DNA from: Sphingomonas canadensis | GTDB taxonomy: Bacteria; Pseudomonadota; Alphaproteobacteria; Sphingomonadales; Sphingomonadaceae | DNA length: 64,000 nucleotides | Reading direction: 5' to 3' | Assembly: GCF_026013525.1 (NCBI RefSeq) | Contig: NZ_JAPDRA010000001.1 | Coordinates: 496,001-560,000, forward strand | Shown: one piece after another, positions 8,010-17,130 of the stretch | Layout: each line of letters opens with the position of its first letter | Position numbering within the stretch: position 1 is the first letter of the stretch | Translations under genes and position numbers: made by a program | Notes under the pieces: generated by a model | What the model was told of the DNA's origin: nothing | The model's database searches: none | Seen by the model: the letters and a program-made list of their open reading frames with translations, nothing else

Positions 8010-8735
8010 ATGTTCGAACTTCTCGCCGCCGCTTCCGCGCATCTGGGCCCGGGATCGCTGGGCGAGATGTGGTCGCATATCGTCAAGGATTTCTCGAACC
8101 TGGGCGATCCCGCGGCACTGGCGGCTTTCGGCCAGGTGCTGATGATCGATCTGGTGCTGGCCGGCGACAATGCCATCGTCGTCGGCGCGCTGGCCGCGGG
8201 CCTTCCGGCCGACCATCGCAAGAAGGTGATCCTGATCGGTATCGGCGCGGCGCTGGTGCTGCGCATCGCCTTTGCGCTGATCGTCACCTGGCTGATGGGC
8301 ATGGTGGGGCTGGTGTTCGCCGGCGGCCTGCTGCTGCTGTGGGTGAGCTGGAAATTCTGGCGTGAGATTCGTGCCGGGCACGAGAGCCCGGGTTCCGAAG
8401 AGATCAAGGGCGACGAGCATTCCGGCCTGAAGCCGGCGCGCAGCTTTGCCAGCGCGGCCTGGGCCGTGGCGGTCGCCGACGTATCGATGAGCCTGGACAA
8501 TGTGCTGGCGGTCGCTGGTGCGGCGCGTGAGCACCCGGGCATTCTGGTGGTCGGCCTGCTGCTGTCGGTGGCGCTGATGGGGCTGGCGGCAAACCTGATC
8601 GCGCAGATCATCGATCGCTACCGCTGGATCGCCTATATCGGCCTGGCGGTGATCGTCTTCGTCGCGTTCCGCATGATCTACGAAGGCTGGGTGGGTGGGC
8701 ACCAGACGCCCGGGATCGTCAGCCTGTTTACCTGA
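8010..8735 (+). CDS. TerC-family integral membrane protein (YjbE type)
   Basis: This 241-residue membrane protein has about six to seven hydrophobic helices. The paired acidic TerC motifs are DLVLAGDNA in the first half and SLDNVLAVAG in the second. Characterised relatives include metal-ion (often manganese) exporters and proteins that help metalate exported enzymes; the substrate here cannot be read from sequence. A loop of about 30 charged residues splits the two halves. It follows rho by 12 bp and may share its transcript. It ends convergently with the next gene, 7 bp apart. Confidence 0.85.
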   Translation: MFELLAAASAHLGPGSLGEMWSHIVKDFSNLGDPAALAAFGQVLMIDLVLAGDNAIVVGALAAGLPADHRKKVILIGIGAALVLRIAFALIVTWLMGMVGLVFAGGLLLLWVSWKFWREIRAGHESPGSEEIKGDEHSGLKPARSFASAAWAVAVADVSMSLDNVLAVAGAAREHPGILVVGLLLSVALMGLAANLIAQIIDRYRWIAYIGLAVIVFVAFRMIYEGWVGGHQTPGIVSLFT

Positions 8736-8742
8736 TTCTTCC

Positions 8743-9084
8743 TCAGCCGGAGCCGCGCGGTCCCCACAGGATCACGGCAGCTCCGGCCAGGCAGACGGCG
8801 GCGCCGATCAGGTCCCAGCGATCGGGCCGCGAACCTTCGACGACCCACATCCAGCAAAGCGCCGCAGCGATATAGACCCCGCCATAGGCGGCGAACGCAC
8901 GGCCGGCGTGCTGGCTGTCGATGAAGGTCAGCAGCCAGGCGAATAGCGCCAGCGACATCAGGCCGGGCACGAGCCATAGCGGGGACTTGCCCAGCTTGAG
9001 CCATGCCCAGAAGGCAAAGCACCCGGCGATCTCCGCCAGCGCCGCGCCTGCATAGGCGAGGAGGCTGGCGGTGAGGGCCGGCAC
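8743..9084 (-). CDS. YnfA/UPF0060 family small membrane protein
   Basis: This 113-residue protein has four transmembrane helices. The family pattern is visible in [41 protein letters not shown] and the ending [17 protein letters not shown]. It belongs to the drug/metabolite transporter superfamily, small multidrug-resistance-like; its substrate is unknown. I chose the GTG at 9084 because longer versions add a non-hydrophobic, arginine/serine-rich tail unlike the family (about 108 residues). It starts 7 bp after the dienelactone hydrolase stop. Confidence 0.85.
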   Translation of the reverse strand: MPALTASLLAYAGAALAEIAGCFAFWAWLKLGKSPLWLVPGLMSLALFAWLLTFIDSQHAGRAFAAYGGVYIAAALCWMWVVEGSRPDRWDLIGAAVCLAGAAVILWGPRGSG

Positions 9085-9091
9085 CGGGGCG

Positions 9092-9787
9092 TCAGCCGAG
9101 GTGGCTGGCGAAGAACTCCGCGGTGCGCGAGTCGGCAAGCTGTGCCGCCGCTTCGGATCGGCGCTTGCCCATCTCGGCGGCGAAGCCATGATCCTCGCCC
9201 GGATAATCGAACAGCGTCACCTGAGGATGATCGTCCAGCCCGGCGTGGATCGCGGCCTGAGCCTCCGGCCCGACGAAATGGTCGGCGGTGGGCACATGGA
9301 GCAGCACGGGGCGGGCGATGGCGTGTTTCTCGCCCAGCAGCCCGTCGATCCCGACGCCATAATAGCCGACGCTGGCATCGGCATCGGTGCGTGCGGCGGT
9401 CATGAAGGCGAGCCGACCGCCCAGGCAATAGCCTACCACGCCCACCTTCGCGCCGCCAGCCCGTGTGCGGGCGGCGCGGATCGTGGCTTCGATGTCGCGG
9501 ATCCCCGCATCCTGATCGAACTTGCCCATCCATCCCAGCGCCTGCTGGAACTCCTCGGGCACGTCGGGATCGAGCTGGATGCCGGGCTGGAGCCGCCAGA
9601 ACAGGTCGGGCGCGATCGCCAGATAGCCGGCGTCGGCCCATTTGTCGCATTTCTGGCGGATGCCGGGGTTCACCCCGAAGATCTCCTGGATGACCACGAT
9701 GGCGCCGCGCGGCGTGCCCGCTGGCTCTGCGCAATAGGCGTCGAAACTGCCGCTGCCGTCGATGGTATCGATCCGGATCATGGTCAT
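9092..9787 (-). CDS. Dienelactone hydrolase family protein (alpha/beta hydrolase)
   Basis: This 231-residue alpha/beta hydrolase has the dienelactone hydrolase Cys-Asp-His triad: Cys121 in GYCLGGR, Asp169 in PTADHF and His200 in GEDHGF. The interacting Glu35 is in IQEIFGVN. The classical enzyme opens dienelactone in chloroaromatic breakdown. Most chromosomal homologues have no proven substrate, and no catabolic cluster is present here. The ATG at 9787 has GGAGGA eight bases upstream and overlaps the ogt stop as ATGA. Confidence 0.9.
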   Translation of the reverse strand: MTMIRIDTIDGSGSFDAYCAEPAGTPRGAIVVIQEIFGVNPGIRQKCDKWADAGYLAIAPDLFWRLQPGIQLDPDVPEEFQQALGWMGKFDQDAGIRDIEATIRAARTRAGGAKVGVVGYCLGGRLAFMTAARTDADASVGYYGVGIDGLLGEKHAIARPVLLHVPTADHFVGPEAQAAIHAGLDDHPQVTLFDYPGEDHGFAAEMGKRRSEAAAQLADSRTAEFFASHLG

Positions 9788-10263
9788 AACAGGGTTCCTC
9801 CCGCATGCCGGCGTTCGTGATCGAGCAGCCAGCGCTTGGTTATGGGGCCTTCGCCCCCCGAATAATTGCCGAGCGCGCCGCCACCCGCCAGCACGCGATG
9901 GCAGGGGACCACGACCGGAAAGGGATTGCGCGCGCAGAGCTGGCCGATCGCCCTGGGCGCCGAGCCGAGCTGGCGGGCAAGCGCCCCATAGCTCATCGTC
10001 TCGCCATAGGGGACTGCGACCAGCCCGGCGCGCAGCGTTTCGCCGCGTGGCGTGGACATCGGCTCCAGCGGTAGCGCGAAGTCCTGGCGCTCCCCGGCGA
10101 ACCATTGTTCGAGCTGCTCCGCCGCCATGCGCACCGCGGTGGAGGCGCCAGCGGCGGCAGCCCCTTCGGCACCGATCCGGATGCCGGTGATCCGCCGATC
10201 GTCGCCATCCACGCGAATCGCGCCCAGGGGCGTTGCGATCAGGGCATGGTCGCGCGCATACAT
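9784..10263 (-). CDS. ogt: Methylated-DNA--[protein]-cysteine S-methyltransferase
   Basis: This suicide repair protein transfers the alkyl group from O6-alkylguanine to its own cysteine. It has 159 residues. The active site is PCHRV with acceptor Cys121, preceded by the helix-turn-helix segment YGALARQLGSAPRAIGQ and followed by GNYSGGEGPITKRWLL. No Ada-type zinc domain is present, so this is the short constitutive Ogt type. It is the first gene of a two-gene leftward unit with the dienelactone hydrolase. Confidence 0.93.
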   Translation of the reverse strand: MYARDHALIATPLGAIRVDGDDRRITGIRIGAEGAAAAGASTAVRMAAEQLEQWFAGERQDFALPLEPMSTPRGETLRAGLVAVPYGETMSYGALARQLGSAPRAIGQLCARNPFPVVVPCHRVLAGGGALGNYSGGEGPITKRWLLDHERRHAGGTLL

Positions 10264-10313
10264 GGGGAATGCCTAGCAGTGCGCCGCCCAGGCGCTCAAG
10301 CGGAGAAGCGGCC

Positions 10314-10571
10314 ATGAAGATCAACGTCGAAGTCGATTGCACGCCCGAGGAGGCACGACGCGCGATCGGGCTGCCGGATCTGACGCCCATCCATGATCGC
10401 TACATGACGATGATGATGGAAGCTATTGAAAAACAAGGAAATCCTGAGGCAGCACTTGACGCCATGATGCGTAGCTGGGGTCCCATGGGTGAGGCGGGGC
10501 TCAGTTTCTGGCGCGGCATGTTCGAATCCGCGACGGGGACGGGGGGCAAGGGAAGCAAATCCTCCTCCTGA
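10314..10571 (+). CDS. DUF6489-family small protein
   Basis: This 85-residue cytoplasmic protein begins MKINVEVDCTPEEARRAIGLPDLTP. It contains a methionine-rich stretch (HDRYMTMMMEAIEK) and an SFWRGMF segment near the end, followed by a Gly/Ser-rich tail. I recognise it as the DUF6489 family of alphaproteobacteria; no function is known. GGAGAA lies upstream of the ATG. It ends 5 bp before mnmE, so it is probably in the mnmE operon. Earlier in-frame residues to 10233 look non-coding. Confidence 0.8.
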   Translation: MKINVEVDCTPEEARRAIGLPDLTPIHDRYMTMMMEAIEKQGNPEAALDAMMRSWGPMGEAGLSFWRGMFESATGTGGKGSKSSS

Positions 10572-10576
10572 TCGCG

Positions 10577-11863
10577 ATGGATACGATCTTCGCGCTTTCC
10601 AGCGGCGCCCCGCCGGCCGCAGTCGCGGTGATGCGCCTGAGCGGTCCGCGAGCTTTCGATTCCGTGCGCCTGTTGGCGGGCGGGTTACCCAAGGCGCGGC
10701 ACGCCGCGCTGCGCGTTCTTCGCGATCCTGCCGGCGGCGGTGAGCTCGATCGCGCGCTGGTGCTGCTCTTTCCGGGACCGGCCACCGCGACCGGCGAGGA
10801 CCTGGCCGAGCTGCACCTTCACGGCGGCCGCGCCGTCGTCCGTGCGGTGGAGCGGGTTCTGGCGGGGTTGCCTGGCTTGCGCCTTGCGGAGCCGGGCGAG
10901 TTCACCCGCCGCGCGCTGGCGCATGGCCGGATCGATCTGAGCGAGGCGGAGGGGCTCGGCGATCTGCTGATGGCCGAGACGGAGGGCCAGCGGCGCCTGG
11001 CGATGCGATCGGCCGAGGGAGCGGTGCGCCGCGCCGTGGAGGGATGGACCGAGCGGCTGCTCGGCATCTCTGCGTCGGCGGAGGCGGTGCTCGACCATTC
11101 CGACGAGGACGACGTGGACGAAGGCGCGATCCTCGCCAGGATCCGCGCCGCCGCGGTGGAGCTGGGTGCCGAGATCGGCGCGGTCGCGGCGCGGCCGCCG
11201 GTCGAGCGCATGCGCGACGGTATCCGGGTGGTTCTCGCCGGGCCGCCCAATGCGGGCAAGTCGACGCTGCTCAATGCGCTCGCGGAGCGCGATGCCGCGA
11301 TCGTCTCGCCTCAGGCCGGAACCACGCGGGACCGGATCGAGGCGCCCGTGATCCGCGGCGGCATCGCGTGGCTGCTTACGGATACCGCGGGCCTGGCCGG
11401 GGATACCGGCGACGCGATCGAGGCGATCGGCATCGCGCGGGCGCGTGAAGCGATCGATGGCGCTGACCTGCTGCTCTGGCTTGGCGACGATCCGCCGCCC
11501 GCACATCCGCACACTATATGGATCCATGCACGGGCCGATGCGGAGGGGCGGGGACCGGTTGCGGCCAAGGACATCCCCGTTTCCGTACATAGCGGTTTCG
11601 GGGTCGAAGCGCTCTGGGAGCGAATGGCGGAGGTGGCATCCGCGCTTATCCCGCCACCCGACATGTTCGCGCTCAACATGCGGCAGCGCGGCCTGGCAGA
11701 GGCGGCGGCCGAATCGCTCGCCGGGGCAGCGATGGAGGCCGATCTTCTGCTGGTGGCGGAGCGGCTTCGCGCCGCGCGCCGGGCGTTCGACGCGATAACT
11801 GGCAGGGCGGGGACGGAGGCGATGCTCGACGCGCTGTTCGCGCGCTTCTGCATCGGCAAATAG
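10577..11863 (+). CDS. mnmE: tRNA modification GTPase MnmE (TrmE)
   Basis: With MnmG it installs 5-carboxymethylaminomethyl on wobble uridine 34. It has 428 residues. The N-terminal folate-binding domain is about 1-115, the helical domain follows, and the GTPase is inserted at about 215-370. G1 is GPPNAGKST (222-230), G2 GTTRD (248-252), G3 DTAG (269-272), and the catalytic C-terminal CIGK is 425-428. The G4 motif is degenerate: where NKxD is expected the protein reads HARAD (317-321), keeping only the aspartate. It starts 5 bp after the DUF6489 gene. mnmG follows after a spacer holding parS. Confidence 0.95.
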   Translation: MDTIFALSSGAPPAAVAVMRLSGPRAFDSVRLLAGGLPKARHAALRVLRDPAGGGELDRALVLLFPGPATATGEDLAELHLHGGRAVVRAVERVLAGLPGLRLAEPGEFTRRALAHGRIDLSEAEGLGDLLMAETEGQRRLAMRSAEGAVRRAVEGWTERLLGISASAEAVLDHSDEDDVDEGAILARIRAAAVELGAEIGAVAARPPVERMRDGIRVVLAGPPNAGKSTLLNALAERDAAIVSPQAGTTRDRIEAPVIRGGIAWLLTDTAGLAGDTGDAIEAIGIARAREAIDGADLLLWLGDDPPPAHPHTIWIHARADAEGRGPVAAKDIPVSVHSGFGVEALWERMAEVASALIPPPDMFALNMRQRGLAEAAAESLAGAAMEADLLLVAERLRAARRAFDAITGRAGTEAMLDALFARFCIGK

Positions 11864-11865
11864 CC

Positions 11866-11881
11866 GGTTCCACGTGGAACG
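11866..11881. other. ParB-binding site parS (1)
   Basis: The 16-mer GGTTCCACGTGGAACG contains a perfect 14-bp palindrome, GTTCCACGTGGAAC (11867-11880). It matches the parS consensus of alphaproteobacteria (Caulobacter-type TGTTYCACGTGRAACA) apart from the outer bases. It lies in the mnmE-mnmG spacer, about 2.5-3.3 kb before parA and parB. It is the nucleation site expected for the ParB clamp. Confidence 0.9.
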
Positions 11882-11919
11882 GCTTTGACGCGCGCGTGCG
11901 GGAGGACTAGCCGCCGCGC

Positions 11920-13752
11920 ATGGACTTCGACGTTATCGTCATCGGCGGCGGTCATGCCGGGACGGAGGCGGCGGCAGCGGCCGCGCGCCGCGGCGCCCGC
12001 ACCGCGCTGGTCAGCTTCGATCTCGCCGTGCTCGGCGCCATGTCGTGCAACCCTGCGATAGGCGGCCTCGGCAAGGGCCATCTGGTGCGCGAGGTGGACG
12101 CCTTTGACGGGCTGATCGCGCGGGCGGCGGACGCGGCGGCGATCCACTATCGGATGCTCAATCGATCGAAGGGCACCGCGGTTCAGGGCCCGCGCGTCCA
12201 GGCGGACCGGAAACGCTATGCTGCAGCCATCCAGGCGATGCTCGCCGCGCAGGAGAATCTGACGCTGATCGCGGGTGAAGCGGCAGCTCTGGAGATGGCG
12301 GGCGAGCGGCTGACGGGTGTGACGCTCGCGGACGGAACCCGACTGGGTGCGGCCGCGGTGGTGCTGGCGACCGGCACGTTCCTCGGCGGCCGGATATTCC
12401 GGGGGGAGGAGCGTCTTGAGGGCGGGCGAATCGGCGAGGCGGCGGCGCACCGGATCGCGGCGCAGCTTCGCGCGCTCGGCCTTCCGATGTCGCGCCTCAA
12501 GACGGGAACGCCGCCGCGCCTGGACGGGCGAACCATCGACTGGGCACGGCTGGATCAGCAGCCGAGCGATGACGACCCCTGGACGATGTCGCCGCTCACA
12601 ATTGGCCGCACGCTTCCGCAGCTCCATTGCGCGGTGACCCGGACCAACCGGCGGACCCATGACGCCATCCGCAGCGGTCTTGACCGGTCGCCGCTCTTCA
12701 GCGGGGCGATCGATGCGCAGGGGCCGCGCTATTGCCCTTCGATCGAGGACAAGATCCATCGCTTCGGCGATCGCGACGGACACCAGATATTCCTGGAACC
12801 GGAGGGGCTGTGTACCCATCTGGTCTATCCCAACGGCATGTCGACCTCGCTGCCGGTGGACGTGCAGGAGGCGATGGTAGCCTCTGTTCCGGGACTGGAG
12901 CGTGCGGCGATCGTCACGCCCGGCTACGCCGTGGAATATGATCATATCGATCCCCGCGCGCTCGATATGCGGCTGGCGTTACCCGGTATCGACGGCGTGT
13001 TCTGCGCGGGGCAGATCAACGGGACGACGGGATATGAAGAGGCGGCGGCGCAGGGGCTCGTCGCCGGGCTGAACGCAGCGGCCCATGCCCTGGGGATTGC
13101 GCCGCTCGCGCTAGATCGTGCGACCAGCTATCTCGCCGTGATGGTCGACGATCTGGTGCTGCAAGGGGTTACCGAGCCCTATCGGATGCTCACCGCGCGC
13201 GCCGAATACCGGCTGCGTCTGAGGGCGGACAATGCGGTCAGCCGGCTGGGGCCGGCCGCCCGCGCGCTAGGGTGCCTGCGGCCGGAGCGTAGCGCCTGGA
13301 TGGCGCGGCGGGAGGAGGCTCTGGCAGAGCTGGACGCGGCGTTCGATCATATGGTGACGGCAAGCGAATTGCGCGGCCGTGGCGCGGCGGTGGCTCAGGA
13401 TGGCGCCCGCCGGGCCGCGCGGGAATGGCTGCGCTTTGCAGGGGTGGAGCCAGGGCATCTGGCGCCCGGACTCGTCGCTGAACGGGGATTGCTGGCGGAG
13501 TATGTCGAGGACGCCCGCTACGCTCCCTATCTAGAGCGGCAGGATGGGGAGGTGGCCGAACTGCGCGGCAACGATGCGGTGCGGCTGCGGCCCGAACTGG
13601 ATTATGCGGCCATTCCGGGCCTCTCGAACGAGATGGTGGAACGGCTCTCGGCCGCTCGTCCGGAGACGCTTGGGGCTGCTTCACGGCTGCGCGGGATCAC
13701 TCCGGCGGCGCTCTCGGCGATCCTGCTCCATGCCCGGAGGCCCGCCGCATGA
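11920..13752 (+). CDS. mnmG: tRNA uridine-5-carboxymethylaminomethyl modification enzyme MnmG (GidA)
   Basis: This FAD-dependent partner of MnmE modifies wobble U34 of tRNA. It has 610 residues. The FAD dinucleotide fold [10 protein letters not shown] begins at residue 9. The signatures [26 protein letters not shown] and LKTGTPPRL are intact, as is the C-terminal helical domain with [11 protein letters not shown]. The ATG at 11920 has GGAGGA 13 bases upstream. The stop overlaps rsmG as ATGA. The mnmE-mnmG-rsmG-parA-parB order is typical near alphaproteobacterial origins. Confidence 0.97.
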   Translation: MDFDVIVIGGGHAGTEAAAAAARRGARTALVSFDLAVLGAMSCNPAIGGLGKGHLVREVDAFDGLIARAADAAAIHYRMLNRSKGTAVQGPRVQADRKRYAAAIQAMLAAQENLTLIAGEAAALEMAGERLTGVTLADGTRLGAAAVVLATGTFLGGRIFRGEERLEGGRIGEAAAHRIAAQLRALGLPMSRLKTGTPPRLDGRTIDWARLDQQPSDDDPWTMSPLTIGRTLPQLHCAVTRTNRRTHDAIRSGLDRSPLFSGAIDAQGPRYCPSIEDKIHRFGDRDGHQIFLEPEGLCTHLVYPNGMSTSLPVDVQEAMVASVPGLERAAIVTPGYAVEYDHIDPRALDMRLALPGIDGVFCAGQINGTTGYEEAAAQGLVAGLNAAAHALGIAPLALDRATSYLAVMVDDLVLQGVTEPYRMLTARAEYRLRLRADNAVSRLGPAARALGCLRPERSAWMARREEALAELDAAFDHMVTASELRGRGAAVAQDGARRAAREWLRFAGVEPGHLAPGLVAERGLLAEYVEDARYAPYLERQDGEVAELRGNDAVRLRPELDYAAIPGLSNEMVERLSAARPETLGAASRLRGITPAALSAILLHARRPAA

Positions 13753-14375
13753 CCGAGGAAGAGGCACGCCAATGGGTGCGGGAGCGCTTCGGTGTTCCAC
13801 GTGAAACCATGTTGCAGCGGTTCGCGGCGCTGCTAGCGGCGGAGAATAAGCGCCAGAATCTGATCGCCGCTTCGACGATTCCGGTGATCTGGGGCCGCCA
13901 TCTGGTCGATTCCGCCCAGCTTCTCCCCCTCGCTCGCGATGCCGGCGAGGGGGTCTGGGTCGATGTGGGCAGCGGGCCTGGGCTTCCGGGGATGGTTATT
14001 GCGCTGCTGGATGAAACCCGCCCTGTGGTCCTGGTCGAGCCTCGTGCCCGACGGATCGATTTCCTCCGGCAGGCGGCGGAGGAACTGGGGCTCTCTTCCC
14101 GGGTCACTCTCGTGGCCGACAAGGTCGAGCGCTGGCAGCCAGCCCGCCCCGCGGCCGTCATTTCGGCGCGCGCGGTTGCGGCATTGCCCTCGCTCTTCCA
14201 CTCCACAGCGCATTGCACAGATTCATCCACAGTCTGGGTGCTGCCAAAAGGCCGGAACGCGCAATCGGAGGTAGCAGAGGCGCGCCGCGCGTGGCAGGGT
14301 GCGTTTCACGTGGAACCAAGCATCACCGATGCGGATTCGGGCATCGTGGTCGCGCAAGGGGTACGTGCTCGATGA
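13749..14375 (+). CDS. rsmG: 16S rRNA (guanine527-N7)-methyltransferase RsmG (GidB)
   Basis: This 208-residue SAM-dependent methyltransferase makes m7G527 of 16S rRNA. The SAM loop [11 protein letters not shown] starts at residue 71. [19 protein letters not shown] is the typical N-terminal substrate segment. Two parS sites are embedded in the coding sequence, at 13793-13808 and 14302-14317, so its codons serve both protein and ParB binding. It overlaps mnmG and parA, each as ATGA. Confidence 0.95.
   Translation: MTEEEARQWVRERFGVPRETMLQRFAALLAAENKRQNLIAASTIPVIWGRHLVDSAQLLPLARDAGEGVWVDVGSGPGLPGMVIALLDETRPVVLVEPRARRIDFLRQAAEELGLSSRVTLVADKVERWQPARPAAVISARAVAALPSLFHSTAHCTDSSTVWVLPKGRNAQSEVAEARRAWQGAFHVEPSITDADSGIVVAQGVRAR
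13793..13808. other. ParB-binding site parS (2), inside rsmG
   Basis: The 16-mer TGTTCCACGTGAAACC differs from the palindromic consensus TGTTYCACGTGRAACA only at the last base. It lies in rsmG codons for residues around GVPRET. It is about 1.9 kb from the first parS and 0.5 kb from the third. Confidence 0.9.
14302..14317. other. ParB-binding site parS (3), inside rsmG
   Basis: The 16-mer CGTTTCACGTGGAACC matches the parS consensus at all inner 14 positions. It lies near the 3' end of rsmG (encoding AFHVEP), about 55 bp upstream of the parA start, so bound ParB would sit at the parA gene. Confidence 0.9.
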
Positions 14376-15154
14376 TCTGCATCGCGATTGCGAACCAAAA
14401 GGGTGGGGTGGGCAAGACCACCACCGCGATCAACGTCGGGACGGCGCTGGCGGCGATCGGGCGGCGGGTGCTGCTGATCGACTTTGATCCGCAGGGCAAC
14501 GCCTCCACCGGGCTTGGCATCTCGCGGGCCGAACGGGAGCATTCGAGCTACGACCTGCTGGTCGGGGATTCCGATCTCGTCGATGTCGCCATCCCAACGC
14601 GCGTTCCGGGGCTCGATATCGTTCCGGCGACGCAGGATCTGTCGGGCGCGGAGATCGAGCTGATCGAGTTCGAGGCGCGGACACACCGGCTCGACGCGGC
14701 GCTGGCGCGTGACCGGGGGACGCGCTGGGACGTTGTGCTGATCGATTGCCCGCCGTCGCTGGGCCTGCTCACGATCAACGCGATGGTCGCCTCGGACGCC
14801 CTGCTCGTGCCACTGCAATGCGAGTTCTTCGCGCTTGAGGGGCTCAGCCAGCTCCTCAACACGGTCGAGCGCATTCGCAGCCGCTTCAATCCCGGGCTTT
14901 CGATCCTCGGCGTGGTGCTCACCATGTATGATCGGCGGAACCGGCTGACCGACCAGGTGTCGGACGATGTGCGCGCCGTGCTGGGGCAGGTGGTGTTCGA
15001 AACGGTGATCCCGCGCAACGTGCGCCTATCCGAGGCGCCGAGCCACGGCGTACCGGCGCTGATCTATGACCACCGCTGCTCCGGCTCCGAAGCCTATATC
15101 GCGCTCGCCCGTGAGGTGATCGAGCGTCTGAACAAATACAAGAAGGCCGCATGA
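14372..15154 (+). CDS. parA: Chromosome partitioning ATPase ParA
   Basis: This deviant-Walker ATPase forms the nucleoid-bound gradient that pulls ParB-parS complexes toward the cell pole. It has 260 residues. The deviant Walker A is KGGVGKTT at 10-17. DFDPQGNASTGLG and VVLIDCPPSLGLLTINAM (Walker B) follow. It has no N-terminal DNA-binding domain, so it is the chromosomal type Ib form. The ATG at 14372 overlaps rsmG as ATGA; longer versions read into rsmG and are not family-like. It is coupled to parB. Confidence 0.96.
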   Translation: MICIAIANQKGGVGKTTTAINVGTALAAIGRRVLLIDFDPQGNASTGLGISRAEREHSSYDLLVGDSDLVDVAIPTRVPGLDIVPATQDLSGAEIELIEFEARTHRLDAALARDRGTRWDVVLIDCPPSLGLLTINAMVASDALLVPLQCEFFALEGLSQLLNTVERIRSRFNPGLSILGVVLTMYDRRNRLTDQVSDDVRAVLGQVVFETVIPRNVRLSEAPSHGVPALIYDHRCSGSEAYIALAREVIERLNKYKKAA

Positions 15155-16071
15155 ACGATACGACCGCCGCATCCCCGGCCGCGCCCGCGCCGTCCGCTTC
15201 CCGCAAGCCGAAGCCGGGGCTGGGCAGGGGGCTCAGCGCCCTGCTGGGCGACAACGTCCGTGAGGAGCCGGTCAGCGGCTCGCCGGAGGCGAACTCGGGG
15301 ATCCGGATGCTGCCGGTCAGCGCGCTAAGCCCGCACCCGGGCCAGCCGCGCCGTCATTTCGATGAGGAGGCGCTCGACGAGCTGGCGCGCTCGATCGCCG
15401 CGCGCGGGCTGATCCAGCCGATCTTCGTCCGCCCGCATGGCAAGGGCTATCAGATCGTCGCGGGCGAGCGGCGCTGGCGTGCGGCCCAGCGCGCGCGGCT
15501 GCACGAGGTGCCCGTCGTCGTCCGCGAACTGAGCGACGTCGAGACGCTCGAGATCGCGCTGATCGAGAATATCCAGCGGCAGGACCTCAACGCGATTGAG
15601 GAGGCCGAGGGCTATGCGCGGCTGATCTCCGAATTCGGACACACCCAGGAGGTGTTGGGCAAGATCGTCCACAAGTCGCGCAGCCATGTCGCGAATCTGC
15701 TCCGGTTGCTCGAACTGCCGGCAGTGGTTCGCGAAATGGTGATGGAGGGCGCGCTCGACATGGGCCACGCCCGCGCGCTGGTTGGTGCGCCGGAGGCGGA
15801 GAAGCTTGCGCGCCAGGTGGTCGAGAAGGGGCTGTCGGTTCGCGATACCGAGAAGCTCGCGCGCGAGGCCAAGCCGGCGGGCGGCAGGCGCAAGGGGCCA
15901 GGTACGGTGCGCGACGCCGATATCGAAGCGCTGGAAAATCACCTGGGCGACGTGCTGGGGCTCCATGTGCGGATCGCGCATGGGCCGAAGGGCGGCACGC
16001 TTACGCTGACCTATTCGACGCTCGACCAGCTCGACATGGTCTGCCAGCGGTTGAGCGGCGAGCGAATCTGA
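15151..16071 (+). CDS. parB: Chromosome partitioning protein ParB (CTP-dependent clamp)
   Basis: ParB binds parS, slides on DNA as a CTP clamp and recruits ParA. It has 306 residues. The ParA-contacting N-terminal motif LGRGLSALLG is at 24-33. CTP-binding motifs are GERRWRAA (105-112) and ENIQRQDLNAIEEA (from 139). The helix-turn-helix is about 164-189. The C-terminal dimerisation domain ends LDQLDMVCQRLSGERI. It overlaps parA as ATGA. Its targets are the three parS sites 1-4 kb upstream. Confidence 0.96.
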   Translation: MNDTTAASPAAPAPSASRKPKPGLGRGLSALLGDNVREEPVSGSPEANSGIRMLPVSALSPHPGQPRRHFDEEALDELARSIAARGLIQPIFVRPHGKGYQIVAGERRWRAAQRARLHEVPVVVRELSDVETLEIALIENIQRQDLNAIEEAEGYARLISEFGHTQEVLGKIVHKSRSHVANLLRLLELPAVVREMVMEGALDMGHARALVGAPEAEKLARQVVEKGLSVRDTEKLAREAKPAGGRRKGPGTVRDADIEALENHLGDVLGLHVRIAHGPKGGTLTLTYSTLDQLDMVCQRLSGERI

Positions 16072-16107
16072 AATCGGACTGGCGGTACTGCTATGGTTGC
16101 CGGGGTT

Positions 16108-17130
16108 TCAGCCGCGTGCGCGCGCCGCGGCGCGTGCGATTGCGACGCATTCGGCGTCGGCCGTCACCTCGCCCGCGCTCGCGGAGCGCATCAGCCCGCG
16201 CTCGGCCTCGCGCACCCGTTCGATCGCACGCGCGAGGTTGCTGGCGTTCCAGCGGCGTAGCGCGCGCGTGGTCGCGGGCTTTTCTCGGAAGAATATTCTA
16301 TGTTTTTCAATAGTTTCGTCGATGGATAGACCCTTGTCGACGTCTGCGCGAAGCTCCGCGAGCGTCACCAGGCGGCGCGCGAGCTGACGCAGCAGCGGAA
16401 TTCCGCCAATTCCGGCCTCGTCCAGCCGCGCGAGCGCCTCGCCGATATCGGCCACCCGCCCGTCGAGCACCGCTTCGATCGCATCGCTGGTCTCGGCGTC
16501 GCTCAGGTCCGCGCCGATCGCATCGAGCGCGCGCCCGTCGGCATCGCGCGGACGTTCTGGCGCGGCGTCGAGATAGAGCGCAAGCTTCTCGATCTCGCGG
16601 GTCAGGATCGCGCGATCGCCGCCGCATCCTGTCGCCAGCCGCTGCGGCACGTCGCCTGACAGGCGCAGGCCATGTTCGCGCGCGATCATCGTCGCCAGCC
16701 GCGAAACCTCGATTCCTTCCGGCAGATAGCAGGCGAAGGACATCGCGGAGGGCGCAGCGATCGCCAGCTTGACCAGCTTGCCGCTCGCCTTGAGCCCCGG
16801 GCCGATCGCCACCACGGGATTGCCGCCGCGTTCGGCATTGAGCAGCAGCGACACCGCCTCCGCCGCCGATTCGTCCACGCCGCGCACGCGAATCAGCCGG
16901 GCGCCGCCGAACAGGGACATCGAAGCGGCTTCGTCTGCAAGCCGTCCGGGCGATTCGCGCAGTGCCTTGGGCTCGATGTCGATCTTCTCCAGCTCCGGCC
17001 CCAGGGCACGGGCGAGCCGTGCCGCCAGTTCTTCCGCACCCGCCTCATCGGGGCCGTGGAGCAGGTAGAGCCGGGTCGCCGGGTTGGGCGCGTCCAGCGC
17101 TGAGCGGATCTGCGCCGCGCTGGCCTTCAC
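16108..17130 (-). CDS. holA: DNA polymerase III delta subunit (clamp loader)
   Basis: HolA opens the beta sliding clamp within the clamp loader. It has 340 residues, with the degenerate AAA+ fold of the family. Visible segments are RLYLLHGPDEAGAEELAARL at the start and a C-terminal collar with RALRRWNASNLARAIERVREAERGLMRS. It lies downstream of lptE, with its ATG overlapping the lptE stop as ATGA. leuS-lptE-holA is a standard proteobacterial operon order. It ends convergently with parB, 36 bp apart. Confidence 0.93.
   Translation of the reverse strand: MKASAAQIRSALDAPNPATRLYLLHGPDEAGAEELAARLARALGPELEKIDIEPKALRESPGRLADEAASMSLFGGARLIRVRGVDESAAEAVSLLLNAERGGNPVVAIGPGLKASGKLVKLAIAAPSAMSFACYLPEGIEVSRLATMIAREHGLRLSGDVPQRLATGCGGDRAILTREIEKLALYLDAAPERPRDADGRALDAIGADLSDAETSDAIEAVLDGRVADIGEALARLDEAGIGGIPLLRQLARRLVTLAELRADVDKGLSIDETIEKHRIFFREKPATTRALRRWNASNLARAIERVREAERGLMRSASAGEVTADAECVAIARAAARARG

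Noticed and set aside
6708..8702. 664-codon open frame antisense to rho and the TerC gene
   Set aside because: It spans two well-supported genes on the opposite strand and shows no family features.
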